From assembly GCF_013170705.1 (NCBI RefSeq), contig NZ_CP033334.1, positions 3,139,501-3,203,500 of the forward strand: a stretch of DNA of 64,000 bases. The letters are read 5' to 3'. Source of the DNA: Mesorhizobium loti. Its GTDB lineage: Bacteria > Pseudomonadota > Alphaproteobacteria > Rhizobiales > Rhizobiaceae. Below the pieces are notes generated by a model. It was not told the origin of the DNA, did not search any database, and saw only the letters and a program-made list of their open reading frames with translations. A program made the position numbers and the translations under genes. The first letter of the stretch is position 1. Every line of letters starts with the position of its first letter. This document shows positions 8,005-15,868 of this stretch, piece after piece.

Positions 8005-10118
8005 GCCTTTTTACCCCAGTAGGAATCCGAGCTGAACCAGTTGGGATCGACGCCCTTGAGCGGCAGCGTGCCCATGCGGTTGTTGAAGATGCCGCAGAGA
8101 TAGAGCACGCCCTTGTGCTCGCGCATCGAGGTGATCATCGGATGCTTCTCGCCGGCGCGGTCCCAGAGGCTTTCGAGAATCTGGCCCTTTTCGTCGAAAC
8201 GCAGCACGCAGCCGGTGTTGAGGTTGGGCATCAGCCAGGCATCTTCCGAGACGCGCCGCGCCATGCGGCGGCGGAAGCCCGGCATTTCCAGCGACAGGTC
8301 GAGCGCCGGCGTGCGCATCCCCATCAGGGCCAGCCAGTAGGTGCCGTCCGAAGCCCTGTTGATGTTGTCGGGATAGCCGGGCAGGCCCTCGATGACACGC
8401 TCGACCTTGCCCTTCTTCGGGCCGTCGAAATAGTAGCGGCTGATGCGGCAGGCCCAGCTTTCGGCGAACAGCACGGACTGGCCGTCGAAGGCCGTGCAGA
8501 TGCCGTTGGGGAAGACCAGGTTCGACAGCAGCGTGCGGGTCGAGCCGGATTTCGGATCGTGGACGATGATGCGCCCGTTGCCGCGGCTTTCCAGCGCATC
8601 GGCGTACCAGTCATGCATCTCGAAGCGCACGGTGGCCTCAGAGAAGACGATGCGGCCATCGGGCAGGATGTCGCAGTCGTCGGCGAGCTTCATGGTCGAG
8701 TCGTCGACGACCGATGTCAGCGAGCGGTTGGTCTCGGCCGTCAGCAGCTTCACATCGCCATTCGGAGCGACCCGGTAGAGGCCCATGCCGGCGACGCAGA
8801 TGACCAGATTGTCGTCGCGGTCGAAGGCCATGCCGAGCGGCGAACCGCCGATATGGGCGAACACTTCGCTCTCGGTGTAATGCGGCGGCTTGAAGCGCAG
8901 TATGTCGCCCTGGCGGGTGCCGGTGTAGAGCCGGTCCTGGCGGTCGAAGATGACATCCTCCGCGCCGTCGAGGACGCCAAGGCCGATGACGCCGACATCC
9001 TTCAGCCTGTCGTTCACCGCTATCGGCGTGCCCGGCGCGGTGGAGATCGGCTCGCGCATCTTGGCGAAGGTCGGCGAGATGTAGACGCTGCGCAGGATCT
9101 TGTGACGGTTCTTCACCCAGCGGACGTCGAGCAGGACCGAGAACAGCAGCACGAGACCGAGGATCAGGTAGTTGACCGGGCCGGACACGGCCAGGGCGAG
9201 CAGGCTGTTCGACAGGACGAGCACGAAGATCGTCCCCATCAATGCCTTGGCCACCGAGCCGCGCCCGCCGCCAAGCGAGATGCCGCCGAGCACCGTCGCG
9301 GTCAGCACCTGCAGTTCGAGCCCGGTGCCGATATCGGAAGCGGCACTGCCGATGCGGGCCGAGAAGAAGAAGCCGGAGAGCGCGACCAGCACCGAGCACA
9401 GCACGTACGCGCTGAACAAGGTGAAGCGCACATTGATGCCGGCATTGTAGGCGGAACGGCGCGCGCCGCCGACCGCGAACAGCCGCCAGCCATAGCGGGC
9501 GCGCGACAGGACGAGATGGATCACCAGCGCGATGACCACGAAGACGACGAAGGAGGTCGGCACGCCCCAGATCGTGCCGAAGCCGAGAAAATCATAGATC
9601 GGCGAATCCGGCCCGCTGGTGACGATCGGCGTCGAGACCCGCGGGAAGATGACGTCGAAGGTCGAGCGGTAGATGATGAGCGTCACCAGCGTGGTCAGGA
9701 ATGCCCGCATGCGCAGGAAGCCTACCAGGAAGCCGTTGATGGCGCCGCAGACGATGCCCAGCCCGAGGCAGGCCAGCAGGCCGGTGCCGAAACTCCATTG
9801 CCCGACATTCATGCCGTAGAGCGTCACCAGCACGGCCAGAGCGAAGGTCGAGCCGACCGACAGGTCGATGCCGCCCGAGACCATGACGATGGTCATGCCG
9901 AGCACGACCAGGCCGAGCTCGGCGGTCTGGCCGCTGAGATTGGTCAGCGTCGCGACGCTCCAGAAGCCCGGCACGATCGAGCCGAAGATCGCGCACAGAA
10001 TGACCAGCGCCGTGAAGGGGATGACGCTGTCGATCCACTTCTTGGTCAGGATCTCCCCGACCACGTGGTCGGGGAGCAGGCGGTAGCGCCAGCGCACAAG
10101 GCTTTCGGCCATGCTCAT
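8001..10118 (-). CDS. ABC sugar permease fused to an SMP-30/strictosidine-synthase-like propeller
   Basis: The 705-residue protein has two parts. Residues about 1-345 are an RbsC-like inner-membrane permease with some eight to ten hydrophobic segments and the family motifs SGGIDLSVGS and GGISLGGGRGS. After a linker near 345-365, residues about 366-705 form a soluble beta-propeller with FPNGI, FAESW and LPGYPDN motifs typical of strictosidine-synthase-like/SMP-30 proteins. The reading frame is continuous, with no stop or frameshift between the parts, so the fusion is real in this sequence. It would tether a lactonase-like domain to the importer, allowing processing at the point of entry. It is preceded by the binding-protein gene (12 bp gap) and overlaps the next gene by 4 bp. 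Confidence 0.88.
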   Translation of the reverse strand: MSMAESLVRWRYRLLPDHVVGEILTKKWIDSVIPFTALVILCAIFGSIVPGFWSVATLTNLSGQTAELGLVVLGMTIVMVSGGIDLSVGSTFALAVLVTLYGMNVGQWSFGTGLLACLGLGIVCGAINGFLVGFLRMRAFLTTLVTLIIYRSTFDVIFPRVSTPIVTSGPDSPIYDFLGFGTIWGVPTSFVVFVVIALVIHLVLSRARYGWRLFAVGGARRSAYNAGINVRFTLFSAYVLCSVLVALSGFFFSARIGSAASDIGTGLELQVLTATVLGGISLGGGRGSVAKALMGTIFVLVLSNSLLALAVSGPVNYLILGLVLLFSVLLDVRWVKNRHKILRSVYISPTFAKMREPISTAPGTPIAVNDRLKDVGVIGLGVLDGAEDVIFDRQDRLYTGTRQGDILRFKPPHYTESEVFAHIGGSPLGMAFDRDDNLVICVAGMGLYRVAPNGDVKLLTAETNRSLTSVVDDSTMKLADDCDILPDGRIVFSEATVRFEMHDWYADALESRGNGRIIVHDPKSGSTRTLLSNLVFPNGICTAFDGQSVLFAESWACRISRYYFDGPKKGKVERVIEGLPGYPDNINRASDGTYWLALMGMRTPALDLSLEMPGFRRRMARRVSEDAWLMPNLNTGCVLRFDEKGQILESLWDRAGEKHPMITSMREHKGVLYLCGIFNNRMGTLPLKGVDPNWFSSDSYWGKKA

Positions 10119-10130
10119 CAGGACAGTCCG

Positions 10131-11147
10131 TTACTTGAGCTCGTCCAGCTTCCAGCAGTTCCTGCCGGTGGCATTGGTCTTGTCGACACGGGTGATCGGA
10201 CCGAAGAAGATGGTCTTCTCGCTGCCCGCCTGCCGCTCGGGATGCTGCAGCAATTCCGAAATCTGCTGCGCGGCGATCTCCGCCTGGATGGGCGAGTTGA
10301 AGTTGAAGATCACATCGAGCAGGCCGTTCTTGATGCTCTCGCAGCCGGTGGCGCTGCCCGCGCCATTGGTGACGATGGTCACCTGGTCCTGCTTGCCGGC
10401 GGCCGCGACAGCGGCACCGGCGCCGACTTCGGCGTTGTCCCAGATGCCCATGATACCGCACAGGTCCGGATGCTGCTGCAGGACCGTCTCGGTGATCTGG
10501 CGGGCCTTTTCGCTCATGTAGTCGGCCGGCTGGTCGGAGACGAGCTGCAGTTCGGGATTGGCCTTCAGCACCTCATCGATGCCGGTGCGCATGTAGATGT
10601 TGGCCGCACCCGTCTGCACGCCGGCAAGCCAGACCACCTTGTGCGAGACGGCATTCGGCCCGGTGCAGTGCTTGGCCAGTTCGCCCATTTCGAGGCGGCC
10701 CATCTCGATCCAGTCATTGCCGACATAGGAGTCGGTCTGGGTCGCCGACTGCATGTTGACCTGCAGCACCTTGATGCCGGCGGCCTGCGCCTGCTTCAGC
10801 AGGCGGGCATAGGTCTGCACGTCGGGGTTCTGCACGATGATCAGGTCCGGCTTCTCGGCGATGGCGCCCTGCATGGCGCGGATGCCGGCATTGGTGTCGC
10901 CGTTGGGGTCACGCACTTCGATGCTGAAGCCATAGCGGGCGGCATGGCGCTGCCACACCACCACCCAGGACTGGTTGAGGTCCATGCCTTGCGAGATCGG
11001 CACGAAGATCACCTTCTTGCCCTTGAGCGATTCCAGGTAGGGCGCACGCCCGACCTGGTCGGTTTCCTGCGCGGTGGTGACGTTCGCGGCGCTGAGCAGT
11101 GTCAGCGCCGTCAGGCCCGCGAACAGGCAGTTCTTGAACAACTTCAT
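10131..11147 (-). CDS. periplasmic sugar-binding protein of an ABC importer
   Basis: This 338-residue protein starts with a clear Sec signal peptide (basic MKLFKNC, hydrophobic core, cleavage near TTAQE around residue 27). The mature part has the two-lobed RbsB/LacI-like fold: VIFVPISQGMD at the start, a LIIVQNPD segment, and MGIWDNAEVGAGAAVAAAGK in the second lobe. It captures the ligand in the periplasm and delivers it to the two permeases. Its ATG has a GGGAGGAAA ribosome site. It lies between the two permease genes. Ligand is unknown; the propeller partners make a sugar, sugar acid or lactone likely. Confidence 0.9.
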   Translation of the reverse strand: MKLFKNCLFAGLTALTLLSAANVTTAQETDQVGRAPYLESLKGKKVIFVPISQGMDLNQSWVVVWQRHAARYGFSIEVRDPNGDTNAGIRAMQGAIAEKPDLIIVQNPDVQTYARLLKQAQAAGIKVLQVNMQSATQTDSYVGNDWIEMGRLEMGELAKHCTGPNAVSHKVVWLAGVQTGAANIYMRTGIDEVLKANPELQLVSDQPADYMSEKARQITETVLQQHPDLCGIMGIWDNAEVGAGAAVAAAGKQDQVTIVTNGAGSATGCESIKNGLLDVIFNFNSPIQAEIAAQQISELLQHPERQAGSEKTIFFGPITRVDKTNATGRNCWKLDELK

Positions 11148-11183
11148 GGTTTCCTCCCTGATTGATGTTTCGGCTTGATGTTT

Positions 11184-12188
11184 TCAGATGTCGCCGCTTT
11201 GCGAGGTCTGCTCGTCACGCGGATTGATGATGGCGTCGATCGCCAGCGCACCCAGCAGGATCACGCTCTTGATCAGGTTCTGGCTGGTGTAGCTGAAGTT
11301 CAGGATGGTCATGCCATTGGTCAGGATGCCGACCAGGATGGTGCCGACGATGACGTTGCGCACACCGCCCTGGCCGCCGGAGAGGCCGATGCCGCCCAGC
11401 ACCACGACCAAGAGCACGTCGTAGATCAGGCTGGAATTGTAGAGGCGCGTGTCGATGCCGGTGACAAGCCCCAGCATGATGATGCCGGCGGTAAAGGCGA
11501 TGAGCGCGCTCAGCACATATTGCGTCACGATGATCGGGCGCGTCGGGAGGCCGGTGGTGCGGGCCGCGTTCGGATTGTCGCCGGTGGCGTAGACCAGCCG
11601 TCCAAAGCGGGTCTTGCGCAGGAAGAAGCCCATCAGCGCCGCCACCGCCGCGAAGATGACCACGACCATCGGGATGCCGAGGATGGTGCCGCTGCCGATG
11701 AATTTCAGCCAGGCGATGTTTGATGGCGCATAGAGCACGTCAGAGGCAAAGACGATGCGGCCCGAGCCATAGACCGAGGAGGCGATGGCCAGCGTGGCGA
11801 AGATCGGCGGGATTTCGGCAATCGCCACCATGATGCCGGTGAACAGGCCGATGGCCGCCGCAAGAAGGGCGCCGCAGACCACGGCCAGCGTGAAGTCCAC
11901 GCCCCAGGTGGAAATCCAGATGCTGAAGGCGACGCCGACCACCATCACCGCCACCATGGTGAGATCAATGCCGCGGCCGACGACGATGAAGCCCATGCCG
12001 ACCGCCAGCGTGCCGAGGATCGAGACGTTCTTGAGGATGGCAATGATGTTGCCCTGGGTCAGGAAATTGTTGAGCGTCGCGGAGAAGACGAGGAAGAGGA
12101 TGACCGAGATCGCGACGACGACGAGCTCCTGGGACATCTTGATGCCCATGCGCGCGCCGTCGGATTTGCCCGAACCAGCCAATTTCAT
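11184..12188 (-). CDS. sugar-type ABC transporter permease (RbsC family)
   Basis: A 334-residue integral membrane protein of the BPD_transp_2 family, with about nine hydrophobic segments, VGRGIDLTMVA near residue 70 and the coupling region GGIGLSGGQGG. The open frame continues upstream to 12521, but that extension is low-complexity and Arg/Ser rich, whereas ATG at 12188 has GGGAGGA immediately upstream. It is the first gene of the five-gene operon (permease, binding protein, permease-propeller fusion, propeller, ATPase) and would pair with the fusion permease as a heterodimer. The divergent promoter region lies between it and the small exported protein at 12452. Confidence 0.9.
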   Translation of the reverse strand: MKLAGSGKSDGARMGIKMSQELVVVAISVILFLVFSATLNNFLTQGNIIAILKNVSILGTLAVGMGFIVVGRGIDLTMVAVMVVGVAFSIWISTWGVDFTLAVVCGALLAAAIGLFTGIMVAIAEIPPIFATLAIASSVYGSGRIVFASDVLYAPSNIAWLKFIGSGTILGIPMVVVIFAAVAALMGFFLRKTRFGRLVYATGDNPNAARTTGLPTRPIIVTQYVLSALIAFTAGIIMLGLVTGIDTRLYNSSLIYDVLLVVVLGGIGLSGGQGGVRNVIVGTILVGILTNGMTILNFSYTSQNLIKSVILLGALAIDAIINPRDEQTSQSGDI

Positions 12189-12393
12189 TCCTCCCTCGCT
12201 GCCAGCCTCAAGCGGCAGCTTGCCCGAGCGGCGTTGCCGCTCCGGCGTTTCCTCCACAGCCCTGAGCCGGCTGCCTCCCTGAAGACCATTGCGGCTCGGG
12301 GCGGAAGGGGCAATTTCGATTTTCTGATGCGCTGTGCAGTTCGCTCCGGCGGACGGCAAATCGCGGGACAGGTAAACCGCTGCCTGGTAACCT

Positions 12394-12421
12394 TTGTTCG
12401 GCTGGTGATTTTGCCTATATA
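12394..12421 (+). promoter_or_regulatory. candidate sigma-70-type promoter
   Basis: TTGTTC at 12394-12399 and TATATA at 12416-12421 are separated by 16 bases. Transcription would start near 12428, giving a roughly 25-base leader that carries AGAAGGG before the ATG at 12452. This supports the shorter start of the following gene. Predicted by eye only. Confidence 0.4.
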
Positions 12422-12451
12422 GGAATGCAAATGGCCAGAAGGGTGTTGCCG

Positions 12452-12751
12452 ATGACGACGAAACGCTTTGCGATCTGCGCTCTTGCCCTGGCGATGGCCT
12501 GTGGCGTGTCCGCGCCGGCATTTGCCGGAGCCAAACATCGCCACCACCACACCCAGAGCCAATACTACAGCCAGGCTGGGTCCGAACGCTACGTTCCCGC
12601 CGATGACGATCTCATCGGCTTCCTGTTCGGTGGCCCGCGCTATTACGACCGGCAGCTTTTCACGACCGCCGCCGGCGCCTGCTCCTACGACAGGGTGAGC
12701 CCGGACGCGAACGCGACGAACAAGATCAACGACCATCACTGCGGGAAATGA
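12452..12751 (+). CDS. small exported protein of unknown function
   Basis: The 99-residue product begins with a signal peptide (MTTKRFAICALALAMACGVS, cleavage near APAFAGA) followed by a His-rich stretch (KHRHHHTQ), aromatic residues and two cysteines late in the chain. It is probably periplasmic, possibly metal-binding because of the His cluster, but no family is recognised. ATG at 12452 is chosen over the upstream ATGs at 12425 and 12431 because AGAAGGG sits eight bases before it and the predicted promoter would place the others at the very 5' end of the transcript. It is transcribed alone, divergent from the ABC operon. Confidence 0.6.
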   Translation: MTTKRFAICALALAMACGVSAPAFAGAKHRHHHTQSQYYSQAGSERYVPADDDLIGFLFGGPRYYDRQLFTTAAGACSYDRVSPDANATNKINDHHCGK

Positions 12752-12764
12752 AGGCCGGAGAGGT

Positions 12765-12926
12765 TCAGGCTGCTCCCCATCCCGCAAAGCGGTCGGGGCG
12801 CAGCCATTCCTGGCCTGGATTACCGTCGCCGGAAAGCACGGCATCGACCAGCCAGCGCGCCGTGGTTTCCGGCTGCCTTGCAATCAGCGCCGCACGATGT
12901 TGCCGGCCAGTGCCGGTTCCCCGCGG
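12765..12926 (-). pseudogene. possible C-terminal relic of an unidentified protein
   Basis: Between the stops at 12929 and 12765, the minus strand reads 53 codons with protein-like composition, for example ARQPETTARWLVDAVLSG and a WLRPDRFAGWG end. There is no ATG and a stop lies directly upstream, while the previous gene on that strand ends at 12940. It looks like the surviving tail of a broken gene, but no family is recognised and chance coding appearance cannot be excluded. Confidence 0.3.
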
Positions 12927-12939
12927 TTAGTCGTGGCGT

Positions 12940-13440
12940 CTACGACGCTCGCATCAGTTTGCCGTATCGCTTGACCAGCCGGTCGCGCTTCAGGCGTGTC
13001 AGCCTTTGCGTCCAGAAGAGCCCGTCCAGCTGATCGATCTCATGCTGGTGGCAAACCGCCAGCAGGCCATCGGCGTCCTCGAACCGCTCGTTGCCATCCA
13101 GATCCTGATAGCGGACCCGTATGCGGGCGTGGCGCTCGACGTCCTCCGTGACGCCGGGCATCGAAACACTGCCTTCCGCCTGACGGATCATTTCGGTCGA
13201 GGCCTGGATGATCGACGGATTTACATAGATCCCCGGTTTTGCGGCGGAAGGAAGCTGGATCACGACCAGGCGTCTCAGAATGCCGACATGCGGGCCGGTG
13301 ATGCCGATCCCGGGCGCCGCGTGCATGGTGTCAACGAGGTCGCTGGCCAATCCGTGCAGGTCGCTGTCGAACAGCTGTACAGGTTCCGCCACGGCGCGGA
13401 GGAGGGGATTGGGGAACCTTATGATCTGCCGAACCGCCAT
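12940..13440 (-). CDS. peptide-deformylase homologue with substituted active site
   Basis: The 166-residue protein follows the peptide deformylase fold order: motif 1 near residue 48, motif 2 near 90, motif 3 near 135. All three are altered at diagnostic positions. Motif 1 (normally GxGLAAxQ) reads GIGITGPH, replacing the Gln. Motif 2 (normally EGCLS) reads EGSVS, replacing the metal-binding Cys by Ser. Motif 3 (normally HExDH) reads HEIDQ, replacing the second metal-binding His by Gln. Known deformylases need these residues to hold Fe/Zn and act on N-formyl-Met, so this copy is unlikely to be a normal deformylase. ATG at 13440 matches the family N-terminus (MAVRQIIRFPNPLLR); the frame runs on to 13509. 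It is divergent from the LLM oxidoreductase. Confidence 0.85.
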   Translation of the reverse strand: MAVRQIIRFPNPLLRAVAEPVQLFDSDLHGLASDLVDTMHAAPGIGITGPHVGILRRLVVIQLPSAAKPGIYVNPSIIQASTEMIRQAEGSVSMPGVTEDVERHARIRVRYQDLDGNERFEDADGLLAVCHQHEIDQLDGLFWTQRLTRLKRDRLVKRYGKLMRAS

Positions 13441-13630
13441 GGACCACTTCACAAATCGCCAATCATTGCCTTTCAGCGGGACCGCAGGCGATCGACGGCC
13501 CCTCGGCATGAGACACGACGCGGCCGGTCAACCCCTGTGTACGGCGTCCTTTGGTGTTGCTCAAGGCGACGGTGTGTAACCCCGCTGTTTTGGCATTGAA
13601 GCACGCGCTGCTCGCATATACTTCAGGGCC

Positions 13631-14653
13631 ATGAAAAAAATCGGTTTCCTGTCATTCGGGCACTGGACGCCCTCGTCGCAATCGCAGGTGCGCTCGGCTT
13701 CCGACGCGCTGCTGCAATCCATCGATCTCGCCGTCGCCGCCGAGCAGCTCGGCGCGGACGGCGCCTATTTCCGCGTGCATCATTTTGCCCGCCAGCTCGC
13801 CTCGCCGTTCCCGCTGCTGGCGGCTGTCGGCGCCAAGACCAGCCGCATCGAGATCGGCACCGCCGTCATCGACATGCGTTACGAGAACCCGCTCTACATG
13901 GCCGAGGACGCGGGTGCCGCCGACATCATCGCCGGAGGCCGCCTGCAGCTCGGCATCAGCCGTGGCTCGCCCGAACAGGTGATCGATGGCTGGCGCTATT
14001 TCGGCTACCAGCCGCAGGAAGGCAAAAGCGACGCCGACATGGCGCGGCATCACGCCGAGGTCTTTCTCGACACGCTGCGCGGCGAAGGCTTTGCACAACC
14101 CAATCCACGGCCGATGTTCCCCAACCCGCCCGGCCTGCTTCGGCTCGAGCCGCATTCGGAAGGCCTGCGCGAGCGCATCTGGTGGGGCGCCGCCACCAAC
14201 GCTACCTCGGAATGGGCGGCCAAGCTCGGCATGAACCTGCAGAGCTCGACGCTCAAATTCGACGAAAGCGGCAAGCCGTTCCACATCCAGCAGGCCGAAC
14301 AGATCCGGATCTATCGCGAAGCCTGGAAGGCGGCCGGGCACGAGCGCGAGCCGCGCGTCTCGGTCAGCCGCAGCATCTTCGCGCTGGTCGATGATCGCGA
14401 CCGCGCCTATTTCGGGCGTGGCAACGAAAGCCGCGACCAGATCGGCTTCATCGAGGAGAACACCAGGGCGATCTTCGGCCGCAGCTATGCCGCCGAGCCG
14501 GATGTGTTGATCAAGGAATTGGCGCAGGACGAAGCGATCGCCGAGGCCGACACGCTGTTGCTCACCGTGCCCAACCAGCTCGGCGTCGACTACAACGCCC
14601 ATGTCATCGAGGCGATCCTGACCCATGTCGCGCCGGCACTGGGCTGGCGCTGA
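13631..14653 (+). CDS. LLM class flavin-dependent oxidoreductase
   Basis: This 340-residue protein is a bacterial luciferase-like monooxygenase: MKKIGFLSFGHW at the first strand, GADGAYFRVHHFARQ near residue 42, the flavin-loop region RIEIGTAVIDMRYENP and GRLQLGISRGSPEQ. It probably uses reduced FMN and oxygen, or F420, on an unknown small substrate. The TIM-barrel length is normal for the luciferase-like family. It is followed 53 bases later by the ThuA-like gene on the same strand, and the two are likely cotranscribed. No flavin reductase is next to it. Confidence 0.9.
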   Translation: MKKIGFLSFGHWTPSSQSQVRSASDALLQSIDLAVAAEQLGADGAYFRVHHFARQLASPFPLLAAVGAKTSRIEIGTAVIDMRYENPLYMAEDAGAADIIAGGRLQLGISRGSPEQVIDGWRYFGYQPQEGKSDADMARHHAEVFLDTLRGEGFAQPNPRPMFPNPPGLLRLEPHSEGLRERIWWGAATNATSEWAAKLGMNLQSSTLKFDESGKPFHIQQAEQIRIYREAWKAAGHEREPRVSVSRSIFALVDDRDRAYFGRGNESRDQIGFIEENTRAIFGRSYAAEPDVLIKELAQDEAIAEADTLLLTVPNQLGVDYNAHVIEAILTHVAPALGWR

Positions 14654-14706
14654 CGGCCACGCCGTGTAACCATCCCCGGGGCGCGCGGTTCAGGGAGGTT
14701 CACGGC

Positions 14707-15354
14707 ATGGCGAAGAAGGCCCTGATTGCCTGGGGCGGCTGGGAAGGCCACACGCCCGAGCGCAGCGCAGAGGTTGTGCGCAAACTGCTTGAGCGCAACG
14801 GATTTGATGTCACTCTGGGCGAGGGCACGGCGATGTTCGCCGATCCGCAATTGCCTTCCTTCGATCTGATCGTGCCCGTCATCACCATGTCGACGATCGA
14901 GAAGGCCGAGCTTCAGAACCTGACGCAGGCTGTTCGCGGCGGAAGTGGGCTCGGCGGCTTCCACGGCACGATGGGCGACAGCTTTCGCAACGAGCCCGAC
15001 TACCAGTTCATGACCGGCGGCCAGTGGGTCGCGCATCCCGGCAACATCATCGACTATCAGGTGGTCATTACCCGGCCGGACGATCCGATCACCAGGGGGA
15101 TCGGCGACTTCGCCTACCGGTCGGAGCAGTATTACATGCATGTCGACCCGAGCAACGAGGTGCTCGCGACGACGATTTTCAGCGATGCGCATTTCCCGGG
15201 CATTGGCGGGGTCGTCATGCCGGTGGTGTGGAAGCGGCGGTATGGCGCGGGGAAGGTTTTCTACAGTTCGCTTGGGCACACGGCGGATGAGTTCGCGGTG
15301 CCGGAGATGGCGTTGATCGTGGAACGCGGTTTGCTCTGGGCGGCGCGAGGTTGA
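14707..15354 (+). CDS. ThuA-like domain protein
   Basis: The 215-residue protein matches the ThuA family: start KALIAWGGWEGHTPER, the central GGSGLGGFHGTMGDSF turn, HPGNIIDYQV, and the end GRVFYSSLGHT-like segment (KVFYSSLGHTADEF). The fold is glutamine-amidotransferase-like. ThuA was described in trehalose utilisation of Sinorhizobium, but many homologues, including short single-domain ones like this, have no proven reaction. No trehalose genes are nearby, so a role in breakdown of another sugar derivative is as likely. ATG at 14707 has GGGAGG eight to nine bases upstream. Confidence 0.85.
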   Translation: MAKKALIAWGGWEGHTPERSAEVVRKLLERNGFDVTLGEGTAMFADPQLPSFDLIVPVITMSTIEKAELQNLTQAVRGGSGLGGFHGTMGDSFRNEPDYQFMTGGQWVAHPGNIIDYQVVITRPDDPITRGIGDFAYRSEQYYMHVDPSNEVLATTIFSDAHFPGIGGVVMPVVWKRRYGAGKVFYSSLGHTADEFAVPEMALIVERGLLWAARG

Positions 15355-15445
15355 TCTCTGGCCGCTGCGGTACCCGCATCCCTGCCATGCTGGAAAAGCG
15401 GCCATCACCGCACTACCATCCGCTGAATAGCAAAGGGGGGATGGA

Positions 15446-15793
15446 ATGGATCATCAGCGGACTGTATTCTTGATCGGAGGCGGCACGGGCGGAGACGAGG
15501 AAGCCGTGTTTACACTGCATGTCGACGGCGCCGTCTGCAGCCTCACATGCGGCTACCGAGACAAGGTCATCAAGGCCGAAGAGGAAAACTTTTTCGAGGC
15601 TCTGTTCCAGATCCGTCAGGCACTCGAAGCCGACGGTTTGCTGCCCTTCTGTTACGGGGCAAGTGCCAATGTTTATCCCGAGAATACCGTGATGGAGAAA
15701 AGTCGCGGATTGATAGCCTGCAAGGTGAAGATGGGGCGGTTTCCCCAGGAGACCGACTTGGTCGACATCTCTTTGATGATGGCGTCGACGTGA
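15446..15793 (+). CDS. small hypothetical protein
   Basis: The 115-residue product is acidic, has no signal peptide or membrane segment and contains four Cys residues (CSLTC near 32-36, one near 75, one near 96). An FFEALFQIRQALEADGLLP helix is followed by a CYGASANVYP strand-like segment. The AAAGGGGGG just before ATG at 15446 supports the start and translation. No family is recognised. It is transcribed alone and converges on the amidase gene. Confidence 0.6.
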   Translation: MDHQRTVFLIGGGTGGDEEAVFTLHVDGAVCSLTCGYRDKVIKAEEENFFEALFQIRQALEADGLLPFCYGASANVYPENTVMEKSRGLIACKVKMGRFPQETDLVDISLMMAST

Positions 15794-15868
15794 TTCCGGT
15801 TTTCGTTCATATGCAACAGGAATTTTGGGAAGAATGGCTGGCTTCGCTGCCTTCCTAGTCCCCGGCGC

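Noticed and set aside
8115-11165. Open frame of 1016 codons on the plus strand across the ABC operon
   Set aside because: It is antisense to the permease-propeller fusion and the binding protein, has no domain and no ribosome site; it arises from codon bias.
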